The position numbers and the translations under genes are program-made. A stretch of DNA of 64,000 bases from Pseudarthrobacter sulfonivorans (GTDB lineage Bacteria; Actinomycetota; Actinomycetes; Actinomycetales; Micrococcaceae): the NCBI RefSeq assembly GCF_001484605.1, contig NZ_CP013747.1, positions 1,798,001 to 1,862,000 of the forward strand, read 5' to 3'. The notes beneath the pieces were generated by a model, which had not been told where the DNA came from, made no database searches, and saw nothing but the letters and a program-made list of their open reading frames with translations. Positions 44,967 through 53,318 of the stretch are shown piece after piece; position 1 is the stretch's first letter, and every line of letters begins with the position of its first letter.

Positions 44967-46235
44967 ATGCTGGCTGAAACCCAGGATGAGGATCAGATCA
45001 TTGCCAGAGTCGCCGCGATCGACATTGGCAAGGCCGAACTCGTGTGTTGTGTCCGGGTCCCCGCGGAAGGGGACCGGAGGAAACGGTTGCAGGAGGTGTC
45101 CACGCACTCCACGATGACGCGGTCGTTGATGGAGCTGGCCAACCATCTCGTGGACCTCCGGATCGAGCGGGTCGTGATGGAGGCGACTTCGGACTATTGG
45201 AAGCCGGTGTTTTACCTCCTGGAGGCGCACGGGCTCGAGCCGTGGCTGGTCAACGCCCGCGACGTGAAGCATCTGCCGGGCCGGCCGAAGACGGACGTGC
45301 TCGATTCCGTGTGGCTGTGCAAGGTCGCCGAGCGGCAGATGCTGCGGCCCAGTTTCGTCCCGCCTGCCCCGATCCGCCGGCTGCGGGACCTGACCCGGTA
45401 CCGCGCTGATCTGGTCGGAACCCGGACCGCGGAGAAGAACCGGGTCGAAAAACTCCTCGAGGACGCGTGCATCAAGCTCTCCGTCGTCGCTTCGGATATT
45501 TTCGGGGTGTCCGGGCGGGAAATGATGGCGGCGCTCATCGCCGGCGAACGGAACCCGAGTAGGCTCGCGCAGCTGGCCCGGACCCGGATGCGGGGGAAGA
45601 TCAGCGAACTTGAGGAGGCCTTCACCGGCCAATTTGATGACCACCACGCCTTCCTGCTGGCCCGGATGCTGGCAAGGATCGACGGCATCGATGCCGATAT
45701 CGCCGCGGTCGATGAACAGATCGAGGGGCAGTTGGCCCCTTTCGCGGCGGCAGCGGAACGCCTGGATGAGATCCCGGGCATCGGCCCCGTCGCTGCTGCC
45801 GCTATTATCGCCGAAATCGGGGTAGACATGACCCGGTTCCCGACCGCGGGGCACCTGTGTTCCTGGGCGAAGTTCTCCCCGGGCATCAACTCCTCCGCGG
45901 GGAAGACCAAGGGAAACGGCTCGACCGGACACGGCAACCGCTATCTCGCCCGGGTCCTGGGCGAGGCCGCCGTCGGGGCCAGCAAAACTCACACCTTTCT
46001 GGGCGAACGCCACCAGAGGATCGCGCGGCGGCGGGGCAAGAAACGCGCTATCGTCGCCACCGGACGTTCCATCCTCGTGATCATCTGGCACCTGCTCCAA
46101 GACCCGGACGCCCGGTTCAACGACCTCGGCCCCGACTACTTCAGCCGCCGCACCGACCCCGAGAGCAGAAAACGAGGCCACATCCGCCAGCTCGAAGCCC
46201 TCGGCTACACCGTCACCCTCGCACCCGCAGCCTGA
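44967..46235 (+). CDS. IS110-family recombinase (transposase)
   Basis: A 422-residue DEDD recombinase. N-terminal RuvC-like domain (VAAIDIGKAELVCCVRVPAE with the first Asp; 'ERVVMEATSDYWKPVFYLLE' with Glu; 'PGRPKTDVLDSVWLCKVAER' with the DD). C-terminal transposase_20 domain with 'LDEIPGIGPVAAAAIIAEIG', 'HLCSWAKFSPGINSSAGKTK' and the catalytic Ser region 'GNRYLARVLGEAAVGAS'. It appears full-length and intact, so the element may be active. Confidence 0.95.
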   Translation: MLAETQDEDQIIARVAAIDIGKAELVCCVRVPAEGDRRKRLQEVSTHSTMTRSLMELANHLVDLRIERVVMEATSDYWKPVFYLLEAHGLEPWLVNARDVKHLPGRPKTDVLDSVWLCKVAERQMLRPSFVPPAPIRRLRDLTRYRADLVGTRTAEKNRVEKLLEDACIKLSVVASDIFGVSGREMMAALIAGERNPSRLAQLARTRMRGKISELEEAFTGQFDDHHAFLLARMLARIDGIDADIAAVDEQIEGQLAPFAAAAERLDEIPGIGPVAAAAIIAEIGVDMTRFPTAGHLCSWAKFSPGINSSAGKTKGNGSTGHGNRYLARVLGEAAVGASKTHTFLGERHQRIARRRGKKRAIVATGRSILVIIWHLLQDPDARFNDLGPDYFSRRTDPESRKRGHIRQLEALGYTVTLAPAA

Positions 46236-46367
46236 CCCTACCCCGTCTTCATACCAACACCAACACCCGCCAGACCACGACGGAGTGCACCACAGTGCGC
46301 ACCGACCGCGGTCACGTCCCCTCCATTTTCGGACTAGTGAGAGAGCGTCCGGGAGTTTCGCTCGTGC

Positions 46368-47231
46368 TCAGACGGCGGCGAGCGCCGAGCGGACCGCGGC
46401 CGGCATCGGCGTTGTGGGCCGGCCGATCAGGGTGCGGAGGTCCGAGCCGCTGACCAGGAGGTCGCCACGGGCAATGCCGAGGTCCGAGTCCGCCAGGATG
46501 TCGGCGAAGAGCTCCGGCACGCCGAATCCGGCAAGGAGTCCGGCGTAGTCGCTGGCCGGAAGGTCCTGGTAAACCACGGGCTTGTTGGCCGCGGCGCTGA
46601 TTTCCTGGGCCAGTTCGGAGAGCGTGAAGGCGTGGTCCCCACCCAGCTCGTAGACCTTGCCGGCCTGGTTCTCGGCAACCAGCACGGCTGCCGCTGCCTC
46701 CGCGTAGTCCAACCGGGCCGCGGCACTGACCTTGCCTTCACCGGCGCTGCCGGCAAGCGCGCCCTGGGCAAGGGTGCCCTGCAGCTGGTCGGTGTAGTTC
46801 TCGAGGTACCAGCCGTTGCGGAGAATGGCGAATGGAACCCCTGAGTCCTTCAGGATGGCCTCGGTTGCCTGGTGCTCAGCGGCCAGCTTCATCCCGGTGG
46901 TGTCAGCGTTGGCCACACTTGTGTAGGCCAGCAGTTCCACGCCTTCGGCCTTGGCTGCCTCAATCACCGTGCGGTGCTGGTCCACGCGTTGGCCAACCTC
47001 GCTGCCGGAAATCAGGAGAACCTTGTGGGCGCCCTGCAGGGCCAGCGCCACGGACGTGGCGTCTGTGTAGTCCATTGCCCTGACCTGGACGCCGCGCGCT
47101 GCGAAGTCGGCAAGCTTTTCAATGGACCGGCCGGCGGCCACAATCTCTGCCGCCGGAACGTTGCGCTCCAGTAGGGCCTCGACGACGTGGCGGCCAAGCT
47201 GTCCGGTTGCTCCGGTGATGACGATGCTCAT
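46368..47231 (-). CDS. NmrA/QorB-type NAD(P)-binding oxidoreductase
   Basis: A 287-residue extended SDR from ATG 47231 (MSIVITGATGQLGRHVVEAL), GGAACC upstream. The NAD(P) motif TGATGQLG and 'YLENYTDQLQGTLAQGALAG' match the QorB/NmrA-like quinone oxidoreductase group; no catalytic Tyr-Lys pair is evident. Divergent from an HxlR regulator that often controls this enzyme class in response to reactive electrophiles. Confidence 0.92.
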   Translation of the reverse strand: MSIVITGATGQLGRHVVEALLERNVPAAEIVAAGRSIEKLADFAARGVQVRAMDYTDATSVALALQGAHKVLLISGSEVGQRVDQHRTVIEAAKAEGVELLAYTSVANADTTGMKLAAEHQATEAILKDSGVPFAILRNGWYLENYTDQLQGTLAQGALAGSAGEGKVSAAARLDYAEAAAAVLVAENQAGKVYELGGDHAFTLSELAQEISAAANKPVVYQDLPASDYAGLLAGFGVPELFADILADSDLGIARGDLLVSGSDLRTLIGRPTTPMPAAVRSALAAV

Positions 47232-47321
47232 GGGTTGGTTCCTTTCACCATTTCTTAGGGGGTCACCTTCCACAACCAGCCGCTCCGCCGATTACTTCCT
47301 GAAAGACAGTACGCACTTTTA

Positions 47322-47346
47322 GGTAAGGTACTCACCTTTTGGTAAG
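47322..47346. promoter_or_regulatory. Candidate HxlR operator
   Basis: GGTAAGGTACTCACC (47322-47336) is an imperfect palindrome (five of seven pairs), followed by another GGTAAG half-site at 47341-47346. It lies in the 117-bp divergent region between the NmrA gene and hxlR-type gene, immediately before the regulator start, fitting autoregulation. Confidence 0.6.
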
Positions 47347-47348
47347 TT

Positions 47349-47756
47349 ATGGGTATGGAAGCGACTGTATGGCCCACCAACCTGCCGGAAGATCTCCGGG
47401 CACACCTGCCGGAAGGATTGGCCGACCGCGTGTTCCCGGCTGGGTGCCCCAGCCGCACCGTCCTGGACCACATCACCAGCAAATGGGGAGTGCTGATCCT
47501 CCTGGCGCTCTCCGAAGGTGAGCAGCGCTGGAGCGAACTCCGGCGCCGGGCAGAGGGAATCAGCGAGAAAATGCTGGCGCAGACCCTCAAGACCCTGGAG
47601 CGCGACGGCCTGGTGCTGCGGAAGGCCCAGCCGGTCATCCCGCCCCGCGTGGACTACAGCCTGACCGAACGCGGCTATGAGCTGTCCAGCCTGCTCGTCC
47701 CGCTCGTCACCTGGGCTTACAACAACGCTGACGACATCCTCAACGGCCAGCGCTGA
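47349..47756 (+). CDS. HxlR family transcriptional regulator
   Basis: A 135-residue winged-helix regulator. 'VFPAGCPSRTVLDHITSKWG' holds the sensing Cys of this family; 'LAQTLKTLERDGLVLRKAQP' is the recognition helix and wing. Typical length 110-135. It is divergent from the oxidoreductase. The first ATG (47349) and a second ATG at 47355 are both possible. HxlR/QorR regulators typically repress divergent quinone oxidoreductases until oxidised. Confidence 0.92.
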   Translation: MGMEATVWPTNLPEDLRAHLPEGLADRVFPAGCPSRTVLDHITSKWGVLILLALSEGEQRWSELRRRAEGISEKMLAQTLKTLERDGLVLRKAQPVIPPRVDYSLTERGYELSSLLVPLVTWAYNNADDILNGQR

Positions 47757-47770
47757 TTCCGGCGGGGCGG

Positions 47771-47817
47771 TGATTTCGGCCCACCCTGATTCCCGGACGA
47801 CGCTGATTTCGGCCCAC
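47771..47817. repeat. Paired direct repeat TGATTTCGGCCCAC
   Basis: TGATTTCGGCCCAC at 47771-47784 and again at 47804-47817, a 33-bp period, with related CTGATTCC/CTGATTCCC fragments between and before. Located just after the HxlR stop in a 252-bp gap. No gene is evident in 47757-48008. Confidence 0.68.
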
Positions 47818-48008
47818 GCCGACCCCAAAATCCCCTAAGTAGGAGTCGTCCGCGAAGTCGAGTACATGTTACTGGTGTGACTGGTGTGAATAGCGCATAG
47901 CGTAAATGTAAGGTGCCAGCCAGGAATAGGAGGACCATCCTCTGCTGGGAGCTTTCCGGCTACCGCACCAAAGTGGGCGGCTCCACGCCGCTTCAAGGAG
48001 TGGTTCGC

Positions 48009-48272
48009 ATGGTGAAAGCACATGTCCAGGACCTGGCCAGCATGGGGCGGCCCGTCAGACTTTCTACCCTCGTCCACCGCGCCTGCGGCCGAGTCCTCGC
48101 GGCGTTCCGCCCGCGGTGCCCCTATCGCGTGGGCGATGCCGTGGTGGGCGACGATCCGTTCAACGGCCGGCACGAGGGGATCATCATGTCCCACCGCGGT
48201 CCGGCCGTAGAACTCGGCGCCGCGGCTGGGGTCTTCTTCTACGACCACCGCCACCTGAGGCCGCAGGACTGA
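48009..48272 (+). CDS. Small hypothetical protein (87 aa)
   Basis: ATG 48009 with AAGGAG 9 bases upstream is a well-formed start; the longer frame from 47913 lacks one. The product (MVKAHVQDLASMGRPVRLST) is basic, with one or two possible beta-rich segments ('YRVGDAVVGDDPFNGRHEGI'). Not recognised as a known family. It ends at a long inverted repeat shared with the converging dehydrogenase gene. Confidence 0.65.
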   Translation: MVKAHVQDLASMGRPVRLSTLVHRACGRVLAAFRPRCPYRVGDAVVGDDPFNGRHEGIIMSHRGPAVELGAAAGVFFYDHRHLRPQD

Positions 48273-48333
48273 GTTTTTGTCCAGATAACGCGCCCATCAG
48301 GCCCGTGGGCCCACGTTATCTCGACAAAAACTC
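48271..48333. terminator. Long intergenic inverted repeat between converging genes
   Basis: GAGTTTTTGTCCAGATAACG (48271-48290) pairs with CGTTATCTCGACAAAAACTC (48314-48333) at 19 of 20 positions, with an inner GCCCA/TGGGC stem. There is no run of T after the stem, so intrinsic termination is not certain, but the position between two converging genes favours a transcription barrier. Confidence 0.7.
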
Positions 48334-48357
48334 CAAGCCCGGACGGGCTGTTGGGGC

Positions 48358-49107
48358 TTAGCGCGCCGACCAGCCGCCGTCCATCGCGTAGCTGGCCCCG
48401 GTGACCATGCCGGCGTGATCGGACGCCAGCCAGGCAACCAGGGAGGCAACCTCCTCCGGTTCCACCAGGCGTTTCACGGCGGACTCGGTGAGCATCACCT
48501 TGGCCAGGACCTCGGACTCGGGGATGCCGTGCACCTTGGCCTGGTCCGCGATCTGCTTCTCGACCAGCGGGGTCCGGACGTAGCCAGGGTTGATGCAGTT
48601 GGACGTGACTCCGTGCCCCCCGCCCTCAAGTGCCGTCACCTTGCTCAGCCCTTCCAGGCCGTGCTTGGCGGAAACGTACGCGCTTTTGAACGGGGAGGCC
48701 CGGATTCCGTGCACGGATGACACGTTGATGATGCGGCCGAAGCCGTTGGCATACATGTGCGGCAGCGCGGCCCGGATCAGCAGGAACGGGGCCTCGAGCA
48801 TCAGCGCGATGATCCGGCGGAAGTCCGCCGGATCGAACGCTTCGATGGGGCTGATGCTCTGGATCCCGGCGTTGTTCACCAGGATGTCGCAGTCCAGGCT
48901 CAGGGTGGCGAGCGCGTCCACGTCCAGCAGGTCAACGGCCCAGGCGGTGCCGCCCACTTCATCGGCGAGGGCGGCAGCGCCGGCGGAGTCGACGTCGGCC
49001 ACCACCACTTTCGCCCCGCGGGCGGCGAGTTCCCGGACACAGGCAGCCCCGATCCCGCTGGCGCCGCCGGTCACCACGGCCTTGCGGCCGTTCAGTGTGT
49101 TTTCCAT
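48358..49107 (-). CDS. 3-hydroxybutyrate dehydrogenase (SDR)
   Basis: A 249-residue classical SDR from ATG 49107 (MENTLNGRKAVVTGGASGIG); longer frames to 49140 are possible. TGGASGIG binds NAD, 'LVNNAGIQ' is the NAG motif, Ser in 'INVSSVHGIRASPFKSAYVS' and Tyr-xxx-Lys (YVSAKHG) form the catalytic triad. 'HGVTSNCINPGYVRTPLVEK' resembles bacterial 3-hydroxybutyrate dehydrogenases. Encoded behind the MHS transporter, consistent with uptake and oxidation of 3-hydroxybutyrate to acetoacetate. Confidence 0.88.
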   Translation of the reverse strand: MENTLNGRKAVVTGGASGIGAACVRELAARGAKVVVADVDSAGAAALADEVGGTAWAVDLLDVDALATLSLDCDILVNNAGIQSISPIEAFDPADFRRIIALMLEAPFLLIRAALPHMYANGFGRIINVSSVHGIRASPFKSAYVSAKHGLEGLSKVTALEGGGHGVTSNCINPGYVRTPLVEKQIADQAKVHGIPESEVLAKVMLTESAVKRLVEPEEVASLVAWLASDHAGMVTGASYAMDGGWSAR

Positions 49108-49168
49108 TGCAGATCTGTTTCCCATCGTGTGCGCGCTCAATTTCCCTGCGGTGAACTGCTCAGGCAGT

Positions 49169-50551
49169 TCAGCGTGAGGCCGCCGGGAGCAGTCCCTCGC
49201 GGGCGGCGTCGGCCTTGTCCACTTCTTCCAGCGCGATGCCCTTGGTTTCCTTCAGGCTCAGCACGGCAACCGTTGTGATCGCGCAGGCAACCACAAGGTA
49301 GATGGCTGTGGGCAGCCAGGAACCGGTGTCCTTGAGCCACTGGGTAGCCAGCAGCGGGGCCAGCGAACCGGCGAAGATCGAGGTGACCTGCGAGCCCAAC
49401 GAAACGCCCGAGTACCGCATCCGGGTGGGGAAGAGCTCGGCCATGATGGCAGGCTGGCCGGCATACATAAACGCGTGCAGGCACAGGCCGATGGTCACGG
49501 CCAGGACAATCACCACGGCGTTGCGGGTATCGAACATGGGGAAGGCGAAGAACGGCCAGGCCGCACCGGAGATGGACCCGATCAGGTAGACCGGTTTCCG
49601 TCCCAGCTTGTCCACGAGCCGCCCCACCTGCGGGATGACCAGGAAGTGGATGACGTGGGCGATCAGGAGTGCGAGCAGGAGCGAGGACGTGTCGTACTTG
49701 TGCACGCTCTTGAGGTAGACAATGGCAAAGCTGACCACCAGGTAGTACATGATGTTCTCCGCGAAGCGCAGCCCCATGGCCTGCAGGATGCCCTTGGGGT
49801 ACTTGCGCACCACCTCGAAGACGCCGTAGCTGACGGCCTGCTCCTTCTCCACGAGGGCCTTGGCCTCCAGGAAGATGGGCGCCTCGGTGACGTGGGTGCG
49901 GATGTAGTAGCCAACGAAGACGATCACGGCGGAAAGCCAGAACGCCACGCGCCAGCCCCAGCCGAGGAATGCCTCCGGACTCAGGGCGGTGGACATAATA
50001 AACAGCACCAGCGTTGCCAGCAGGTTGCCCACCGGCACTGCGGCCTGCGGCCAGCTGGACCAGAATCCGCGGGACTTGTTGGGGCTGTGTTCGGCAACCA
50101 GCAGCACGGCGCCGCCCCATTCGCCGCCGAGCGCGAAGCCCTGGATGAAGCGGAGGGCAACCAGCAGAGCCGGAGCCAAGTAGCCGATGTCGGCAAAGCC
50201 CGGGAGGCAGCCCATCAGGAAAGTGGCCACACCGACGATCACGATGGTCAGCTGCAGCGTCGGCTTGCGGCCCAGTTTGTCGCCGATCTGGCCGAAGACG
50301 ATTCCGCCGAGGGGGCGTGCCACGAAGCCCACCGCGTAGGTGAGGAACGCCTGGATGATGCCGTCCAGCTCGTTGCCGGTGGCGGGGAAGAAGTACTTCC
50401 CGAAGACCAGGGTGGCGGCGGTGGCGTAGAGGAAGAATTCGTACCATTCCACCACCGTGCCCACCATCGACGCGGCCACAATCTTTTTAAGCCCGGATCC
50501 CTTGGGTGCGGATCCGGCGGCATTGTCTGCCGAGCGCTGCTCTACGCTCAT
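49169..50551 (-). CDS. MHS-type MFS transporter
   Basis: A 460-residue metabolite:H+ symporter from ATG 50551 (MSVEQRSADNAAGSAPKGSG), with AAGGAG upstream. 12 predicted helices with family motifs 'GTVVEWYEFFLYATAATLVF', 'GFVARPLGGIVFGQIGDKLG RK' and 'LRFIQGFALGGEWGGAVLLV'. Close in type to proline/betaine or shikimate/alpha-ketoglutarate transporters; pairing with the dehydrogenase suggests 3-hydroxybutyrate or a related acid as substrate. Same operon; divergent from a LysR gene. Confidence 0.92.
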   Translation of the reverse strand: MSVEQRSADNAAGSAPKGSGLKKIVAASMVGTVVEWYEFFLYATAATLVFGKYFFPATGNELDGIIQAFLTYAVGFVARPLGGIVFGQIGDKLGRKPTLQLTIVIVGVATFLMGCLPGFADIGYLAPALLVALRFIQGFALGGEWGGAVLLVAEHSPNKSRGFWSSWPQAAVPVGNLLATLVLFIMSTALSPEAFLGWGWRVAFWLSAVIVFVGYYIRTHVTEAPIFLEAKALVEKEQAVSYGVFEVVRKYPKGILQAMGLRFAENIMYYLVVSFAIVYLKSVHKYDTSSLLLALLIAHVIHFLVIPQVGRLVDKLGRKPVYLIGSISGAAWPFFAFPMFDTRNAVVIVLAVTIGLCLHAFMYAGQPAIMAELFPTRMRYSGVSLGSQVTSIFAGSLAPLLATQWLKDTGSWLPTAIYLVVACAITTVAVLSLKETKGIALEEVDKADAAREGLLPAASR

Positions 50552-50659
50552 GAGTTTCTCCTTAGTGTCCACCTTGACACGCGCTGTGATCCACAGCACT
50601 AATGGCTCCACTGAGTATTACTGCACAAACATGCGCCTTCAATGCCCAAACCGGCACCT

Positions 50660-50673
50660 ATTGTGTGCACAAT
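50660..50673. promoter_or_regulatory. Candidate LysR-type operator
   Basis: ATTGTG-TG-CACAAT is a perfect 6-2-6 palindrome 8 bp upstream of the LysR start and about 110 bp from the divergent MHS start; it fits the T-N11-A pattern of LysR sites. Confidence 0.6.
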
Positions 50674-50680
50674 TGCAGAT

Positions 50681-51577
50681 ATGAAGGCGAATCCCGATGA
50701 CCTCCTGGTCCTGCTTGCGGTATCCCGCTCCGCCAAATTTACGACGGCGGCGCAAGTGTTGGGGCTGAACCACACCACCGTTTCGCGTCGGATAGCCGCC
50801 TTGGAGAAGTCGCTGGGCGGCCGCGTCCTGGCCCGGGCGGCCGGCGGCTGGGAACTGACGGAGCTGGGCACGGAGGCCGTCCGGGTCGCCGAACAGGTGG
50901 AGACAGCGGTGAGTGCGCTGGGCCCGGCAGGCCAGGCGCCGGACCCGATTACCGGCGTCGTACGCATGACGGCGACCGACGGCTTCAGCGCCTACATCGC
51001 AGCGCCCGCAGTGGCACGGCTGCGGAGGAAGCACCCGGGACTGAGCGTGGAGGTGGTGACCATGACCCGCCGCGCGCTGCAGCAGCGTTCCGGGCTGGAC
51101 ATAGAAGTTGTGGTGGGCGAACCACAGGTCCACCGGGCCGAAGCCGTCCAACTGGGCGAGTACATGCTGGGGATGTACGCCTCGCGTGCCTACCTCGCCG
51201 AGAACGGGACGCCGGCGAGCGTTGCTGAGCTGACGGAGCACCCGCTTGTGTACTTTGTGGATTCGATGCTGCAGGTGGACGACCTGGACGCACCCCGGCG
51301 GCTGGTGCCGGCCATGCGCGAAGGGCTTACGTCCACCAACGTCTTTGTCCATGTGGAGGCCACCCGTGCCGGCGCGGGCATCGGATTCCTGCCGTGCTTC
51401 ATGGGCAATCTGCACAACGACCTGGTCCGGCTGCTCCCCGACGACTTCGCCGAACTGCTCCCTTATTGGATGGTGCTGCGGCCGGATTCGATGCGCCGCC
51501 CCGCCGTGGCCGCCGTTGTGCAGGCATTGCGCGACCAGACGGCGGCGCACCGGGATGCCCTGCTGGGGAGGGGCTAA
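50681..51577 (+). CDS. LysR family transcriptional regulator
   Basis: A 298-residue LysR regulator from ATG 50681 (MKANPDDLLVLLAVSRSAKF); a longer frame to 50642 would contain the operator and is rejected. 'FTTAAQVLGLNHTTVSRRIA' is the wHTH, followed by the substrate-binding domain ('GPAGQAPDPITGVVRMTATD', 'EATRAGAGIGFLPCFMGNLH'). Probably controls the divergent MHS/3-hydroxybutyrate genes. Its stop overlaps the converging gene by 4 bases. Confidence 0.92.
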   Translation: MKANPDDLLVLLAVSRSAKFTTAAQVLGLNHTTVSRRIAALEKSLGGRVLARAAGGWELTELGTEAVRVAEQVETAVSALGPAGQAPDPITGVVRMTATDGFSAYIAAPAVARLRRKHPGLSVEVVTMTRRALQQRSGLDIEVVVGEPQVHRAEAVQLGEYMLGMYASRAYLAENGTPASVAELTEHPLVYFVDSMLQVDDLDAPRRLVPAMREGLTSTNVFVHVEATRAGAGIGFLPCFMGNLHNDLVRLLPDDFAELLPYWMVLRPDSMRRPAVAAVVQALRDQTAAHRDALLGRG

Positions 51578-52524
51578 CGCTCAATCGATGGTGCGGGTGG
51601 GTCGTGACGCACTGGGGAGTTCGCGGCGAAGGCGCGAACCTGGGCGTCGTTCCAGATGTGGGCCGGGACTGCGCCGCCCAGCAGCCGGCGGGCCAGCTGC
51701 GGGTCTCCGTCGAGCGGGCTGTCGCTGCCGGCCATAACCATGTTGCCGTAGCGTCGGCCTTTCAACATGGCGGGGTCGGCAATGATGACCGTGTATCTGA
51801 ACGCGGCCGCGATAGTGGCGGCGTCTTCGCGCGCATTTTTCAGGTCCGGGGCGTCGCCTGAGTTCACCACGTAGATGCCGCCCGGCGCCAGGACCCGCTG
51901 GATGTGGTCATTGAACTCGGCGGTGGTGAGCGGGCGCGGCGTGAGGGAACCGGCAAAGACGTCACGGATGATGAAATCGCGGCTGTCCGGCGTGAGCGTT
52001 TCGGTGACCTCGCGGGCCTCCCCCACACGGAGCCGCAGCAGCGGCGCCTTGGGCAGGTCGAACCAGCCGCGGACATACTCGGCCAGCCTGCCGTCGAGTT
52101 CCACCACGACCTGGCGGGCTTCGGGATAGGCTGCGTGGAAGTACCGCGCCAGGGAACAGGCCCCGCCGCCCAGGTGCAGTCCTCGCAGCTTCTCGGCTCC
52201 GCCCGCGGTGGGCGCGACAGCCTTGCCCCCGCCCTTTCCGGACCTCGGTGGCCAACGTGACTCAATCAGCGCCGCCATCCAGCGCATGTACTCAAAATCA
52301 AGGAAAAGCGGATCCGCAAGGTCGATGTGGGAGCTCATGACGCCGTTGATCTTCAGGAGCCAACCGTTGGAGTTGTCCTGGTCCGCAATGAGCTCGCAGT
52401 CGCCGGTATCAACGTAATAGACGCCCTCAACCGGGCCCTCAGGGCGGGTCCCCTTGGGCACCTCGATGACACCCGCCGTCGCACGCTGGCTACTCCGGCC
52501 GCCTGACTTGCCGCGCTTTGCCAT
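51574..52524 (-). CDS. Spermidine synthase-like methyltransferase-fold protein
   Basis: A 316-residue protein with the spermidine-synthase fold: N-terminal beta domain ('GDCELIADQDNSNGWLLKIN') and Rossmann domain with 'LRGLHLGGGACSLARYFHAA' and 'QVVVELDGRLAEYVRGWF', then 'DFIIRDVFAGSLTPRPLTTA'. The gatekeeping Asp motif of true spermidine synthases (QxD) is not evident, and the N- and C-termini are unlike the enzyme, so the reaction is uncertain; proteins of this group are often annotated 'fused MFS/spermidine synthase'. Confidence 0.85.
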   Translation of the reverse strand: MAKRGKSGGRSSQRATAGVIEVPKGTRPEGPVEGVYYVDTGDCELIADQDNSNGWLLKINGVMSSHIDLADPLFLDFEYMRWMAALIESRWPPRSGKGGGKAVAPTAGGAEKLRGLHLGGGACSLARYFHAAYPEARQVVVELDGRLAEYVRGWFDLPKAPLLRLRVGEAREVTETLTPDSRDFIIRDVFAGSLTPRPLTTAEFNDHIQRVLAPGGIYVVNSGDAPDLKNAREDAATIAAAFRYTVIIADPAMLKGRRYGNMVMAGSDSPLDGDPQLARRLLGGAVPAHIWNDAQVRAFAANSPVRHDPPAPSIER

Positions 52525-52625
52525 TACCCGTGTGCCGCTTCAGTCATGGATCAACCATAATTGACTGCCCTGCGTCAGCGGTCCGGGCCGGCCTCAGTCC
52601 AGACCGGTCCGGGCGCCGAACCCGG

Positions 52626-53129
52626 CTAGGTTGCCAGCGGCCTGTCCCGATCTGTCCTTTCCTGATCCCGCCGAAGTGCCTCCGCCCGGGTGGCGTCGGT
52701 TCGAGTGGCGTCGGTTCGCTCGTCGCCTTCCGGATTCACGTCGGCGTCGGTGCGGGTGGCGTCGGTTCGCGCGTCCCCGTCCTGATTTATGTCGGGGTCC
52801 AACGCGTCCGCCTTCTGCGTGCGCTCGGCCACGTCCTCCCGGAGCGACCTGGTGCTGTCGGTCTTCTGCTCAGCCTCCTGCTTCAGCCGCGCCGCCTCGA
52901 CCTGTGCCTGCTCTGCGTCGGCACGCGCACGGCTGGCCCGGGCTTCGTTCTCACGCGCATCGAGCTCGATGTCCTCGGCTTTCCGGCGCATTTCGGCGGC
53001 CTTTTCGCGGTGCGATTCGTCCCGCTTCTGCTGCATGGCCTGACGGCGACGCCCGGTCACAAGCCACAGCACGATCAGGACCAGCACGACGATGGCAACA
53101 ATCACCCAAACCCACGATGTTGTATCCAC
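52626..53129 (-). CDS. Membrane-anchored coiled-coil protein
   Basis: A 167-residue protein: one N-terminal membrane helix (SWVWVIVAIVVLVLIVLWLV), a basic stop-transfer, a ~75-residue Glu/Ala/Arg-rich coiled coil, then a charged repeat tail in which DGDARTDATRTDADVNPEGD-like units recur. Single-pass anchored coiled-coil with the tail in the cytoplasm. Not a recognised family; possibly envelope- or nucleoid-associated. Divergent from the 53319 operon. Confidence 0.75.
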   Translation of the reverse strand: MDTTSWVWVIVAIVVLVLIVLWLVTGRRRQAMQQKRDESHREKAAEMRRKAEDIELDARENEARASRARADAEQAQVEAARLKQEAEQKTDSTRSLREDVAERTQKADALDPDINQDGDARTDATRTDADVNPEGDERTDATRTDATRAEALRRDQERTDRDRPLAT

Positions 53130-53318
53130 GACTACCCATCCTCTCCACTCTGTTGTGACGGGGTCCCTGCGATGCCGGGGCGGCAGGCGATACGAACCCC
53201 TTTGAAATTCAGGTAGGAAGGGTACTTACCTTCCGTTAGTAATCATGCTTATTATTTTACGGCCAGTATCACTGGTTCTTGCTCAACAACCGGCCTTCTT
53301 TGGAAAGAGAGAGCGAAG

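Larger units (their letters stand above)
44701..46336 (+). mobile_element. IS110-family insertion sequence
   Basis: One element of about 1.6 kb flanked by a 12-bp direct repeat GTGAGAGAGCGT (44689-44700 and 46337-46348), 1648 bp apart. It carries one recombinase gene (44967-46235), a ~266-bp 5' non-coding region and a ~100-bp 3' end. No terminal inverted repeats were seen, as usual for the family. The long 5' non-coding part and short 3' part fit the IS110 group, in which the guide (bridge) RNA lies upstream of the recombinase. Exact ends are inferred from the repeats. Confidence 0.85.
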
